Shown here piece by piece: positions 25,001 through 40,000 of a stretch of 64,000 nucleotides of DNA. A program made the position numbers and the translations under genes. Every line of letters starts with the position of its first letter. Position 1 is the stretch's first letter. Source of the stretch: Antedon mediterranea (taxonomy: Eukaryota; Echinodermata; Crinoidea; Comatulida; Antedonidae); NCBI RefSeq assembly GCF_964355755.1, contig NC_092670.1:22505201-22569200 (forward strand), written 5' to 3'. Below the pieces are notes generated by a model that was not told where the DNA came from, did no database searches, and saw only the letters and a program-made list of their open reading frames with translations.

Positions 25001-28000
25001 GATATGTGGTCAAGGACCATTCCATTAAATTTTGGGACCATTTGGGACCACAGTCCCAATTCTGGACCACTTTTTAGTATACTTTTTTAGACCTGCTAGT
25101 GTTAAAAGATAGGACAGAATTTTTCAAAAGCCGGCGAGCAGTCTTAAAGTAACAAGTAAACTGAAATTGCATTTTCTCGAGAACTACTTGTCCAAAAAAC
25201 TTCATTTTTGAACAAGAGGCAAGAGTTATAATTTGTGATTTGTAATTTTAAAACATAATTTGATTTAATGTGCACGTTTTTTTATGCGAGTAGTTTAAAA
25301 AACCTATTTCTTTTCAAATTCACTCGTTTGATTTTCGCGTTGCTGTTCTATTGTTAGTCAACTGAAGCTATTGTTAATTGAAAGGCTTGTTAAATAACCA
25401 TTACACCAAACTCGCATACACATGCTTGTAATGAAATTAGCCTAAATCACACAAACAGCATTAAGACACACACAAATATATATATATATTTTTTTTACCG
25501 GAGAAATCTTATGTAGGAGAATTTTACAGTAGGCGGAGGTATGCCCTCTCGGAGTGGCTTTCTAGTTATTATTCTCTTTATCCCAGCTGAGAGCTGCAAT
25601 ACAATTCCTCCATTTCATCTTTTTCCATCTGCTCTTTCCCAATTTAGGTTTTCTTTATTTAGGTCTTGTGGTATGGTCATCTTCAGTACAGCAGCTGTTA
25701 GAGCTAATAATAATATTAAAACAATTTAATTTAATGTTTGTCTTTAGGGTAAGCCTGAATTAAGATATCAGCGAAAGCATGTCCTAGGCTGGGTTGAAGC
25801 ATCAAAACCTGTAACGTTTTCAATTTTCACGCGGGCCCGGCTGCGTTTCGCCGGCCTTGGTTTTGCAACACTTCACATCCGCATGTCCCAGCAATGCTCG
25901 AGAAAACCAAGAAACTATGAACGATTTCGTAAAAATATGTAAATGTTAAGCGGTCCGACTTGATCATCGTTATTTTATTTTCAACTTTAACGATTTTACT
26001 CAACTCAACGATCAACACAAGAAAACAGGCTTAAGTGGCCCTCCAATGCTGGAGGCCTCGGGCGTTTTTAATATTTTAAGGCCGTTTTTATTTTCCTATG
26101 GGCACTGCTCAGGGGCCCCCGTAAGCTCTGGGGCCCCTGGATTTAACCAGTGAGCGCTTATATCTGTTGCGCCACTGGATCAAATGCTTATTGATTGATT
26201 GCATCATGAATTCATGTATTTAAACAATTAAGGCCAATCATGTTTCTCCAATATGTCCTCTAGATCTAGATTAAACTGATCACATTGTTTGGTAATTGTT
26301 GATTTACATAGAATGACTGGCTTGATCATGATTATTTAAATGTGAACCTACCATTATCATCTTCAATAAAATTCTTTCTTGTGTCACAGATTCCCTGACA
26401 ACTATAAGGTTGAGGTGACTGCAAGAGATGTTTCTGGAAATTCTTATCCACTCATTCAACCAATAGAAGTGGAATATGGCATTCAGGTGGGGTCACCATT
26501 ACACTGTGACATGATTGGCTTAGATATGTCCTGCAAATTTCAATTGACATCTGGTAGTGGTGTATTGGTGAATGTTGACTTTTTTGATGGAGATGACTTA
26601 AACATGACAGTTGGTAAGTAAAAGGTGAATGATTCACAAGTGGACATGTTTATAAGACTGCATAATTTTTGAGTTTTTGGAAATTTATAACACGTACACT
26701 CAAAGTGTACAATGTCCTTTTCTGCAATCAATCAGGTTACAGTCATTTCTCTTGAGTTTCTTTAATTTTCTCACAACTATAATTTATGTATAGACAATGA
26801 AAGGTAGGAATTTTATCAGCTGTAATGAAATGGTATAACATGGTGTACTGACTCTCAAAATCTAACTTTTATAATATATTTATTATATTATTAGATTGCC
26901 CAGTAGTTATGTATGGATCTGATGCAAAGGTCGCAGATTTAAACTTGACCTGGGAATACCCACAAGCACGATATATCAAGTATAATGAAATGATAAAGCA
27001 GGAAGGACAGCTGATTGGTTGGGAAGTAAATATTTTATCATCAGGCTTTATTGTACTTGAGGTAAGTAGGCATTTGGTACATGCTCAAATGCTTAGAAAC
27101 TTTTGGGCATGCTCAAAACTTGTGAGCAAAGCTCAGACACATGTCAGCATGCTCAGGAAACTGTTAGCATGCTCAGAAATATGTGTAAATGCTCAGAAAC
27201 CTGTGAGATTACTCAGAAACCTGTAAGACTGCTTAGAAAGCTGTTATCATGCTCATGCAGACACCTGTGAGAATGCTCAGAAAACTGTTATGATCAGGCA
27301 CCTGTAAGAATGTTCATAAAACTGTTATCATGCTCTGTGAAAATGCTCAGAAACCTGTGAGAATGCCCTGAAACATTTGAGAATGCTGAGAAAACAGATA
27401 CTTGTTAGACTTTGTAACAGGTGAAGCTGCAGCTTGGTGGTTTGACTTCCAATCATAAGGTCCTGGGTTCAATCCAAACCAATTGTGACTTAGTTTATAA
27501 CCACGATAAACTTTAAAAGTGTTTATCTATCCTGTATTGGGCAAGTTGCTTGCTGTTACATATTTTTTAAACTGCAATTCCTATTGTATTTTGTGCACTA
27601 CTTTTTTGTTATCAAGATTATATAGTTTTTTGGGTTAAATCATAATATATATTATTAAAGTTTTAATTTCATATATTTTCAAAATTGAAATAAAAATGAT
27701 TGAACCAATAAATTTAATGTATTTACAGGTCTACCGCCCTCATACAGTAAATTGGCCAAAGATATGTGATTCATCATATTTAAAATTCAGGAAAAGAAAA
27801 TGCAGCAGTGAAATTAAATTGATGAGTCATGTTTATTTTCCATCTGTACCTGATGTAAACCTAACAATTGTGTATTCATATACATTTTATGCAAATTCAA
27901 GTGGCAAGAACTACTTCCAGGTCAACACGCCATTCAATGTCACTGAGTTCGACATCATTGGATGGCACTACATTAAAAGTGGTGTCATCGCTCAGGCACC

Positions 28001-31000
28001 AGGAACTCGAGGACCAGAGTTTGTAAGGCCGACATACTATGGTGAAGGTGACATATTGCAAATTACTCCAGAAACTATAGTGTCAAGTAGTGATAGCAGT
28101 CACATAATACGAGCTGTCGTCGTAAGACCAAGCACGGCAGTTTTTGAACATCATTGTAATTATATTCATTTGGACGACGTCAGCCATTATTGTGCTGTGG
28201 AAGTGAATCTGTCAAACGCCATATCAAATGTTGAGATGTTAACGTACATAAGAATAGCTCCACCAATTTCTAACGTGACTATTAACAGTACTGGATTTGG
28301 TTAGTTACATTAACTTTTACATTTTTTAATACAATAATACTATATATTGCGTCATGGTAGTGTTTATTTCTCATCTGTTACAATAAAGTTTGGCTTGACT
28401 TTTTAACACCCATTATTCCAGGGTTTTTTCACCTAGAATGATTGGATAGAATGTATTCTTCCTGTACCATAAAGGGAAATTCACTCTTTTCTTTTACTCA
28501 TATTATTTATTATAAATTTATTTTAGTTTAGATCATGGGACTGCTGACTCTTGTAGTTATAACTTATTACCTCCGCCAAGGAGGTTATGTTTTCATCATT
28601 TTCACCCCTGTATGTTTGTGTGTGTGTGTGTCTGTGAACAGCCTGGAGGCCACAGTTTTTATCCGATTCTCACCAAATTTAGCCACAATGATCTATACCT
28701 CAAAAGCTCGGACGAGTTAGAATTTGAGGGAAAAAGGTCATAGGTCAAGGTCACAACTAAAAAAAAACTATTTTACTGCCTAAAGCTGACCACAGTTTTT
28801 ATCCAAATCTCACCAAACTTAGCCACAATGATCAATGACTCATCATATAATTGTGGTTACTGGTCAGGGTCATAAGATCAAGGTCTACAAAAAACAAAAA
28901 CAAAAAAAAAAAAAAAAATAATAATAAAAAAAAAAATTTCTGTAGGAGGCTGGATACATAACCATTACACCAAACTCTCATCCACAACTTTGTAGTGTGA
29001 AGTTAGCCTATTTACACTTGGAACTAATAAAAAAATAAAATTTAAAAAATATATAAATTCCGGGGACATTTATGTAGGGGAATTGTACAGTAGGCGGAGG
29101 TTTGTACTCTCGGAGTAACCTCTAGTTTTTATTATACTTTAGTAGTCCCTGACCAATTAATCTCTGTATATTTTATATTTGTTGGTCACTAAATAAATGA
29201 AATGTTTAAGAAACTAAGGTTAATCAATTTTCCTCCTCACTTAAGTCAGTAAATATTTAAGGATTCACTTAAGTGGTATTACATTGTTTTAAGAGTAATT
29301 GTTTTTTTTACATTTTTTTTTCATGGGATTCTTTCAGCAAAGATTTTTGAAGTAGCCACGTTATCTGTTCTGGACCACCCCGGAATGGATATTTGTGAAT
29401 ATGAATGCAAAAACTCTACATACAATTCCACCACATTTGTGAATGAATGTTATGTATATCCATATCCCTGTCTACTGACCACAATCAGTGAAGAGGTGCA
29501 TTACAGCTGGGACTTTGGCAATGGTAATTCGACTATCACCTCGAAAAAACCTGTAGAAGTATGGTACGCTTACCCAGGAACTTACAACATATCTGTACGA
29601 GTGCATAACAACAACACAGAGGCAATTGATTATGTAAGTTTAAGTCTTGTGCAGAGCTATGAGTTGAGCAGAAATGCTCATCAGATTTTCTGCTGTCAAT
29701 GCTGTTGTTGGGTTTGGTGAGGCATGTTTTAGAAACCGCAATTAGAATTGTTTTTACGCTTGGTTCTCCCACTTAAACTCAACGCAATGACCTAAGTGCG
29801 TGGAATGAATTATTTGAACTGTCAACTCACTTGCAATGTACCTACATTGTTGCATTGTATTCAAGTAAGAACCAAGCTTAAATATGTGATAAGTTAGTAT
29901 TTGTATTGTAGATAGAGTATGTGCAACATGTTTTCAATACATCAAATCACACAAAGAATCTAGGTTAAGCATAGTTAGTTTCTTTTTCGGTTGGAAATAA
30001 GATTTTATGTGCTGTAACAAATAAAGTTTGTTATTTTATTTTAGATACTTTTTGAAGTACAAGAAGAGGTTTGCAATATTTCGTTTAAACAAATAACACC
30101 ATTGCCAGTCCTTGATAACTACACTATTGGTATCACCAATATCAGTCAGGCAGCACATGCTAAGTTGGCTCCTAATGTAGGTACTGTACATCACCCCAGG
30201 GCTAGAAATGTATTTATATTACTTACTGTATATACTTTATATGAAGTATAGCAAAATGCCTGAGCAATCCAAGTACAAACACATTTTCTGGGCAAATTTA
30301 TAAAATAATCAATCTTAAGGTGGCAGATCAAGTCTACCATAATACATTAACTAGTTTACAAAACATACTAGAAAATTGCTAGTTGGGCTAGGGTGATTTT
30401 TAGCACTGTCCCTCAACCCCCTCCTCCTTGAGTATACATTTTTGGAATGAATATTTTCTACAGTCCATAATGAGTTAATAATAAACAACTTTTTATGTAT
30501 CAATTTCTTTAAAACAACTACAGTAGTAAAACATGAACTGAATAATCATCCTTAATTTGTTATGTTATATGTTAGGAACAAAAACAAATATGACTGTGGT
30601 GATAGGATCAGAACACAACGTTTCATTTAATGTGTCACATGGTGAAGTTGTCACTTTTGAAGAAATACAGGCAGATAACACAACATACAAGAATGTCATT
30701 CTTTCAAACAAAGGTTTGTCACTAAGAAAGTTGCTTACAGAAAATGACATTAAAGAAATATTTCCCCCCACTCCCCAGAAGAAAACAATGTTATTTTAAT
30801 GTATTGTTAATTTTGACAAAAAAAATTAAATTGGGGGAAAAATAATATAAATTACAAAAATAGTCAACGTCTGTCAATTGGCTGTTTGCTTGTCTTTTTA
30901 TAGTAAAATCACTTTATTTTATTAATCATAATTTTTCATATTTGTTGGGGAATAATACAATGCAGTGAATATGCAAGAGTGAAACATTATTGATGTCAGT

Positions 31001-34000
31001 TCCAGCCAACACAAGCCAGATGTTTTTTAAAATTGATGATTGAGAATCACAAATATTAGAAAATATAAATTTGTTTTGTTTATAGGATTATGTCGAAATC
31101 CGCTTGGTTTACAATCTTCAGATATTGTTAATGATGCACAGTTTAGGGCGTCCTCTACTTTGGTGAAATCTAATATGACGTTTTATCCATACCTTGCACG
31201 TCTTGATAAGCCTTATGGTGCTTGGGCTCCAGATATTAATGACACTGAACCTTGGATAGAAGTGAGTATGTATTCTATTCTTTGACCTTTTTTTACAGTT
31301 TATCTTGAAAGAGTCCACTGCAACCTTAGCAGGTCACAGAGCTGAAGAGGATGGATGAAATGGTTAGCTTTGTTGGAATATGTAAGGTAATGTTATTTCT
31401 TCTGGTCCTAAACTAAGTAAATTTGGATTATGCCCTCTAGGACAACACCTACCAGATCAGCTCCCCATGAGAAGTATATACTTTAAATGTATTTAGAAAA
31501 GCAAAAAATGTACAAGAATATCAAAAGATTAACTTTGAGTTGAGATTCTATATTATGCTGAAAATATGGAGAAAGCAGACAATGGACTATGAAATGACAA
31601 AAATACCTGGGGGTAAAGTCTTCTTTCAAAAGAGCATAAAGGAGCTCTTGTTCTTCCACCAGCTCTGTTCTTTGCAAGTGAAAAACTTAAAGATGTATTG
31701 TCCCCCTGAAAAAAATATATTTTTAAATGTTTTTTTTTAATATGCCATTGTAATGTCACATATTATTTATTAACTTTGACCAAAACTTGGATTGAGAAAA
31801 AAAAAATTTACATCAAAAAACAGAAATAACAAAAAAAATTGTCAAATTGACTGTCTACGGAAGTGCATTTATATTAAAATTGCTAAATGGCCTATTCAAA
31901 GTCTATTTTAATTAATCTTAATTTTTTATGTTTTTGTGCGACAATACATCTTTAAGTCTATTCAGAGCAACATTTAAGTTAATATTGATAATACACACTT
32001 TTTTAGGTTGATCTCAAGATGATGTTTGTTGTTACTGGTATAATAACTCAAGGCTCTGATTCTGATATTATTGGATGGACCGAGAACATCACTATCAAGT
32101 ACAGTCAAGATGGTGACGCATGGTTTGAAGAACTTTGTTATAATAAGGTTTATTTGATTTTTATTTAAATTCTGATTTATAAAAAAGCCAACCTCACGTC
32201 CATTATGATCTTTGAAAACACAGTAGAAATGCGAGTTTTAAAACTTAATTTATCTTTGTTTTAAACAAAATGAATACCTTTGAATCAACGGAAAAGGGCA
32301 TGTGACATACTATAGATTATTGAGATATAATGTTGACATTTTGGGCCAAGGCAACCATACATGCAGTACATATTATTGAAATTATTTTTTTCTTTGTTTG
32401 ATAGCAATATAATACCAATTCTGACAGACATTCTCATATGACAAACATTTTTAGTAGTGCATTTATTGCAAGATTTGTACGAGTAATAGTTGGTGAACAA
32501 TCAAAGCAGCCGGCACTTAGATTTGAACTTCTTGGGTGCAACTGTAAGTATCAAACTTAAATATGTACGCTTAACTAAAGTCCAGGCTACACACTAGCAA
32601 GTAATGTGATCCTTAGATAGAGCTTCAGTTTACTAGTGTTGACTAAGATTTAGCTGGAGGCTGTCCATATGCGGATCACATGACTACAGTAAGTCATGTG
32701 ATCCTCAGATGAAGCCTCCAGTTTGCTTGTTTGGACTAGGCTTTAGCTGGAGGCAATCAATCTGCAGATCACCTGATCTACAGTAAGTCATGTGGTCCAC
32801 AGATTGACAGTAACACAACCATCTCAAAACAGTGCCAAACGCAGAGTTTTCAAATAAAGTTTGTTTTCAGTTGCTGTAGGTTGTACTCATCAATTGGGCA
32901 TGGAGAGTGGTCTAATAACTGATGAACAAATACAGATAACAAATATGGATAACATTACCAACAAATCATTTGTTAGACTTGAAAAGGTTGGCCATGAGAG
33001 CACCAATGGATGGTGTCCAGGGATCTCAAACGGTACTGACGATTGGGTACAAGTAGATGTCAGGAAGTTGACACTGATTACTGGTATTGTTATACAAGGC
33101 ATAGTGAAAATGGGGAATGCTACATCAGGTAATCTGCCTGATATTTATCTAAGCTACAGTGCTGATGGAGAGTCGTGGAACTATACTCAGGTAGGTAGAG
33201 TATTCTGTTTTTTTTTTAATTTTCAGAGTTACTATTTGCAGTAAAATTATGTAGTCCACCTACAATTGTTTCGTCCATCAGATATCAGAATAAGCAGCAT
33301 GTATGCCTAAAGCTCAAATAGGTTTAGGCCTTTATCCCACCTAATTCAACTGAATTCCAGCACGGAGCGGCATACATCCCAGCCATGTATCCATCGCAAA
33401 AACCATTTGTAGACAGGAGAACAACCGTAAAGATTTTTTAATATTGCACCACTTAAAATTGATAAGCCAACTTTTTGAACATGATGAAATAAAAATGAAA
33501 AATAAAAATTTTCCATAATCCAAGATTCTGCCAAAATGAATTATAAAACTAAACTTTAGCCAATCTTTATAATGTTCAGTTTTGGGAAAAGTAACTATAC
33601 TTAATAAATATTTTTTACTTAAGACCCTTTCTGGAGGAAATCAAAATGGTCGTCTACAAAAAAGAATAATATTTGAGGATGATATACTTACAAGGTATAT
33701 TCGTCTGCATATCATTAATCTGGATAATCTTTGTGTTCGTTTTGATCTTTTGGGCTGTAAAGGTTAGTACTGTATCTTTATCATTGTCATATTAAACAGT
33801 TTGTGATGTATGGTATGAATTTTCTGGATTCAGAACCGTGACAGAGATTAGAATTAACCACAGCCGCCAATTCCAATACAATTTAATTTTTTATATATAT
33901 ACTAATATACAACTAAAGGTCAAAAGCAATAATGGTAATCGGAAACCATGTACACATTTTGTGTAAATGTTCATAATAAATAACATAGTTGAAAATGTTC

Positions 34001-37000
34001 ATCTGGTTTGTAGATATAAGTTATTTTGGAAATATTCTTTTTTTCAAACCAACAATTAGTAAACTAACCTTCTTGACACTAGAGGTCAATCTGTTTGATG
34101 ATAGATCGTCATTATTTCTAAAGAAACTGTCCGATCAGGACAGCGAAACTGTCAAGAAGGTTAGTTTACTAATTGTTGGTTGAAAAAAAAGAGTATTTCA
34201 TAAATAACATAGATTCTATATTTTGGTTTTTTGCTTACCATTTACCAATTACCACCAGTTTACTGCTCGCCTGTGTAAATTGGCCTTTAGTAACTTATAT
34301 GGGCTAGTCCAAATAAGAAATTGGACACATGGAAAGAATGTTTGAGAACATTGTATGTACATACATTTGTATTCACATTTAACAAAGACAAACTATTTTT
34401 AATTATAAGACTTTCCAATTATACCACACTTGAATGTACTGTATCGACCTGCCATCTGGTTAATTTTATATTAATCATTTGTTGTTTAATTTTTTTAACA
34501 GTTGTATATGATGTGAATTTCTTTTATTTTACAATAAGACTCTCGATTGTGCCATGGAGTGCTAGGCCTAGAAAGTGGTATTGTTACAGATGACCAGATA
34601 ACAGCATCTTCAATTAGAAGAACCAATGTTGCATATTGGCCACATTGTGCTCGTCTGAATGATCCAACATGTAGTTGGTGGCCATATACAGTCGTTAATG
34701 AATGGATAATGGTCATGTTTGATAGAAAGATGATATTGACAGGTTTAATTACCCAAGGTTCTCCGCTTAGTACACCTGCATGGGTAACCCAATTTCATGT
34801 GGCGTTTAGTATTGACTTGCTCACATGGACATATTTAAAAGACAAAGAGACTGTTAAGGTACATTTTTGTTTTATGAATTAAAAAGGTTTATGTGTATAA
34901 ACATTCTCTCACCCAAACTGTGCTAATGCTGGATTAGATTTGCAAGATTTTTTTATGCCAGAAAATGCACAGATTTTAACTTTTATTTGATATTATTAGA
35001 TGATCATCTGTGATAATTTATATGCAGGTGTTATGCAACAAAACTGAGCATAACATTTACATTTTTTAAATACTGTTTTTTTATGTAGTACTTGGATTAA
35101 AAGAAACAATATTCATTTGAATGTATCATTCCTACAAAATATTTCGTTTAGTGTCTTGTTCTGTCAAAAGCATTTTTTTATCAACTCAAGTTCTTTTGTA
35201 TCATGAGAATAGTAATAATAATTATTTTTTTTGCAGTTATTTAAAGGAAATACGGATCAACATTCATATAAAAAGAATGTGTTTGATTACCCCATCATTG
35301 TACACTCTGCACGAATTTATCCTGTTGCTACTGATAATTTTCTGAGAATTAGGATGGAATGGTTAGGGTGTTATGGTATGCTTGAATTAAATACATTTTA
35401 TACTGAATATTTGTAAAAGATTTGTTAAAGATGAGCAAATCTGTGAAAATGAAAAAAGGTTGCCCCTACCTGACCTAAACCATTAGACTACTGGGGCTTT
35501 CATGGTATTGTTGAAATGTGATTGATTAGCTACTTTTTAACACCTTCACCGTGGTATGACGGTGGATATAGCACTCAATTCTAAGCAAGCACAACAGATA
35601 AATTTTGTAGGTTCGACATCGGTGTTCATTCCAACAACTATAATCAAGGTGATTTAAATAAAAACCTTAATCTACTCTCCTTTAGTGATCTCCATTTATT
35701 CCAATAAAAAAATCTAAAGCTAAAGCCTCAAGTTCACACACTTTTAATCATTACATAGAAAATACAGTATGTGAACAATATGACCTTTCTGCCACTCTTC
35801 TCAGCATTTTATTTTTTTTAAATTCCAGCACCACCAGTTTGTCAAGATGAAATACGAATTTTCACAAATGATGAATTAAAGATTCCATGGCGAATTGATT
35901 CAATCAATCCGGAACTGATTGTTGACCTCGGTCAAATATATACTATCACTGGTATACTGATTAAAGGAACTGATGTTGGCTGGTCATTCGAGTTAGGGCA
36001 CAGCTTCAATGAACATAACTGGAACTATTTCAGTGATAGAACTGGAAATATACAGGCAAGTGCACATGACGTGATCACTTCAGAATAAGTTAATGTTTCT
36101 ACTTGATCAAATCAATCTCTTTATTTACCTAAAAAACAATACAAATAGCAAAAAAGGAGTAAAACAAATTAAAAGAAGATAAAAATGACCTCCAGGGCTT
36201 GTAATAGGAGACCCACTAAAAAGTGATTTGACCAATGACAAGCGATGAATTATTCGAACAGTGGCTTGTGATCGGTCATCTCGCTTGCGTTGCACGTACG
36301 CCCCTTTCTTAACAGTCCTCTTGGAAGACTGCTGATTGGTGGGTAGATTAGATGTCAGTCAGGCTTCAACCTCCAAGGATTACAGTACAGTATGTATATG
36401 TGTTCTCCACCTACAAATTGTAAAAAATATATACTAGTGATTTTTTTCTGTTTCTGCCCATTAGAAATTCAAAATTGCTGGGCCTGAGGTTGAAATGTTT
36501 TCAACTACTTTTGATACAAGATTTATTCGGTTTGAAATATTGTCAACATCAACTTGGCTAGATGATTTGGAATTTGTATTGTATGGTTGCAATGGTAGGT
36601 CACTGGCTTTAATTGGTAAATTACAATATTTCGTCTACCATCCAGTATAACAAAAACGTTCCAGTACTATTTTAATCTTGTTGTTCTCGGGTTATTAATG
36701 TATAAAAATGTGTTATAAATACTACAGTACTGTGATATTTCATTTTGTTTTGTTTTCTTTAGAATCAAGTGATATATACTTAACTGGTTCCAATGCGACG
36801 AATATAAATATCATCATCACATTTTTTAACCTCATCAATAGTGTATCAGTTTCTGCTAATGTATCGTTCATTGAAGAAATTCAAAATTTTGATCTGGTAG
36901 AGTCACCACAGTATGCTGTGTATGGAAAAGACATAGTGATTGCTGGGTCAGTGTCATTCGGTTCAAATATGACATCAGTAGTGGAAATAAATGATGCGCG

Positions 37001-40000
37001 TGTACTGTCATATACAGAACAAGATTCTGCCAATTCACAAATTATTTCTATTATTGTTCTAATCGACTGGAATATATTTGGAAAATGGAATTTAACTGCT
37101 AATGTTATGGTGGAACTGTTAGAAAGATGGAATTTCACTGCTAATGTTATTGTTTACAATGATATAAGTTACCCTGTGACAGTATCAAGACTCTTTCTTA
37201 TACAGTATGAAATTGTAGATTTAAAAAATTGGCTTTCTGATAAATATATAAAAACTTTTCAAAAAATGGATGCATTCTTTGACATGAAGGTGGGGTCGCA
37301 TTTACATTGTATTGTAGAACAGGGAGATGGAATTTATTTTGTCGAGGAAATCAATTATATGAGTAGAGATGGTAATAATATATACCAAACAAAATTAAAA
37401 TACACAGAACCAGGATTTTATATTTTTAGTGTTAGCTGTGTAAACAATGTCAGTTTTGGATATGTCAGCACAAACGCTACTGTTCAAAATGAAGTTTCCA
37501 AAATAAATGTAGCAAATTTTACAGAAATTGTACGTATGACATCATCTAAGAATAGTACTTTTGAGGTGATATTATTCTTTACGGGAGACATAAATTACCC
37601 ACCGACAGATGCAACAGCTCAATTTACATTCATAGATGAATTAAACGATGACTATCAGTACTTTGAGGAACTTGACTATATTATATCAGTACCTGAACTG
37701 AACGTATTCTATTATTTTGAAATAGATCACTGGAGTTCATATTCTGTTAAAATAAAGATTATTAACGAAGCCAGCAAATCAAATACTAAGATTAAATTTG
37801 AAGCAGAGGACAGCATTGAAAACTTGGAATTTTTTTGCCCTGGAACAGCCAAAGTAAATGAAAAAGTAATTTTCAATTTCTCAGTATCTGCCGGTTCTCG
37901 TATTCAGTACACGATTGATTTTATGGACGGAAACGTTGATATCATTGATGGAGAAAGTAATTTCGCATTCATGCATAGTTATTCTATTAGCGGTGTATAT
38001 ACAGTCAAGCTAAGTGCAAGAAACCTTGTCGACGTGGTTAACAAAACTGTAGCAATAATTATTCAGCTTCCAATTGATGGATTTGATGTGTACGTACCTT
38101 CGTTAATCAAGTTGGACACGGACATAATGCAAGCAGATGTTGAAGTAATGTTGACGCATTCAAATGACTTTAACTTCCCGACAGATGCTCACTACAAAGT
38201 TGATGTTAATGAGGTTAATTTTCATTCAGGAGTGTTATATGAAAACACTTCTGATTTCTTGTTGTCGTTAAGTCTTAATCAGTCAGGAAAATATCGATTA
38301 GAATACCATATTTGGAATCTTGTATCATATGAAATTTATGTGTCAGACTTTGTGGTTATGGAAGAGATAAATGGGTTAACAGTTATTTTGGCTATGAATA
38401 AAATGAATTTATCAATGGATTTGGAGGTACCAAGTCATGACGGTAAGTTGTACCAACCACTAGATCATTCTCTTATCATGACAACGCACATCGCAACAGG
38501 AACTAACGTAACTTACACCTGGATGTATGAGCCGAATGGACAGACAAAAACTTCACAGAATTCGCAAAGTTATTACTCATTTACAATACCAAACAAATAT
38601 GAAATAACTCTCAATGCATCAAATGCAGTGAGCTTTGTCGAGTGGACATCAACCGTGGTCGTTCAAGAAACCGTTGTTGAATCTAAATTAGTAGGAGTCG
38701 GAACAAACGTTAAAAATTCTACTGTGGAGTTTAAATTAGAACTTGGAAAAGTTGGTAGTGATGCGTGTTACCGTGTTGATTTTAAAGATGAAACTTCAGA
38801 AGGTAATTATATCCAATATTTAGGAGCGTGCCATACTTGTAGTGATCGTTACGGAACGTTGTCCGGATCCTGCACAGAATTAGATTCCAAGTCGCTCTGG
38901 CAAACAGTTCAAAATGGTGGATCAGTAACTCAACAGCTTGAAAATAAGTTCATGACTCCAAATGTATATCAGATTGAGTTTGTCGCATTTAACTATGCTT
39001 CTTATATAATGCAAAATTTCACACAAGTTATCACAAGACTGCCATGTTTTTTCCCGAATGTTACCGTAGCAGATCTGAACGCTTGTACTGATAATTTTTT
39101 GTGTAATTTATTGACGCAAAACCGACAATATTTAGCCTCGGTCGACATTTTCGTATTTGCTGAAGTTGTTCTGGATTGTAAATCAACCAAGTTTGCTGAT
39201 TTTACTTGGGAAGTTTATAAAAAAAATGATAGGAAAGAAGAGAAGTATACTTTACCAGAAAACATTAAAACGACAAATATTGGATTGAGCGAATTGGTAA
39301 TCCCGGCCAAGACGCTTTCTTATGGAACGTACAGATTTTCTTTGACAGTTACAATGCTTGGCAATGAAATAGGATTAGTTACTACGGATTCAACAACTAT
39401 CGAAATAATTCCAACGTCCCTTCATATTGGGATAAACTATGGAACATTTAGGAGCATTGGCTGGAACAAGTTGATAATGTTAGATGCAAGTGAGCTGACC
39501 TATGACCCTGATATTGATGAAATGGATAAAAGTGGAATGAACTTTACATGGCTATGTCGTCGCAAGACTTATAAAATGGAAAATACAGTGATAGAGAACA
39601 TAGAAATGTTTCAACAATGGGATGAAGAGTTTAAAGTATTTATTGCCGAATCATCCAGCAACAATGCATTTAACAGTTATAAAGAAGTTGATGATACTGG
39701 AGGGTGTTTTGGAAGATTTGGAGATGCCAATGGCCATGTGCCAGGAGGTACGTGTGTATGTATACATGCTTGTTAATATTTTGCAAGCTAGTATGGCTAA
39801 TCAATGCCTCTTTTTAATACAATATTTTTTAATGTTATTGAATATTGTTTTAAAGCCTTGATTCTGAATAAATAAGTTCTCAAATTAACTCAACGATCTG
39901 TAGTTAAGATACTTGAACAATTGCAGACTTCCACTCCACATCACATAACGATGTTTTCTTCTTTTAAACTGTAGGAGTGTTAAATGTAAGTGGGCCTGTT

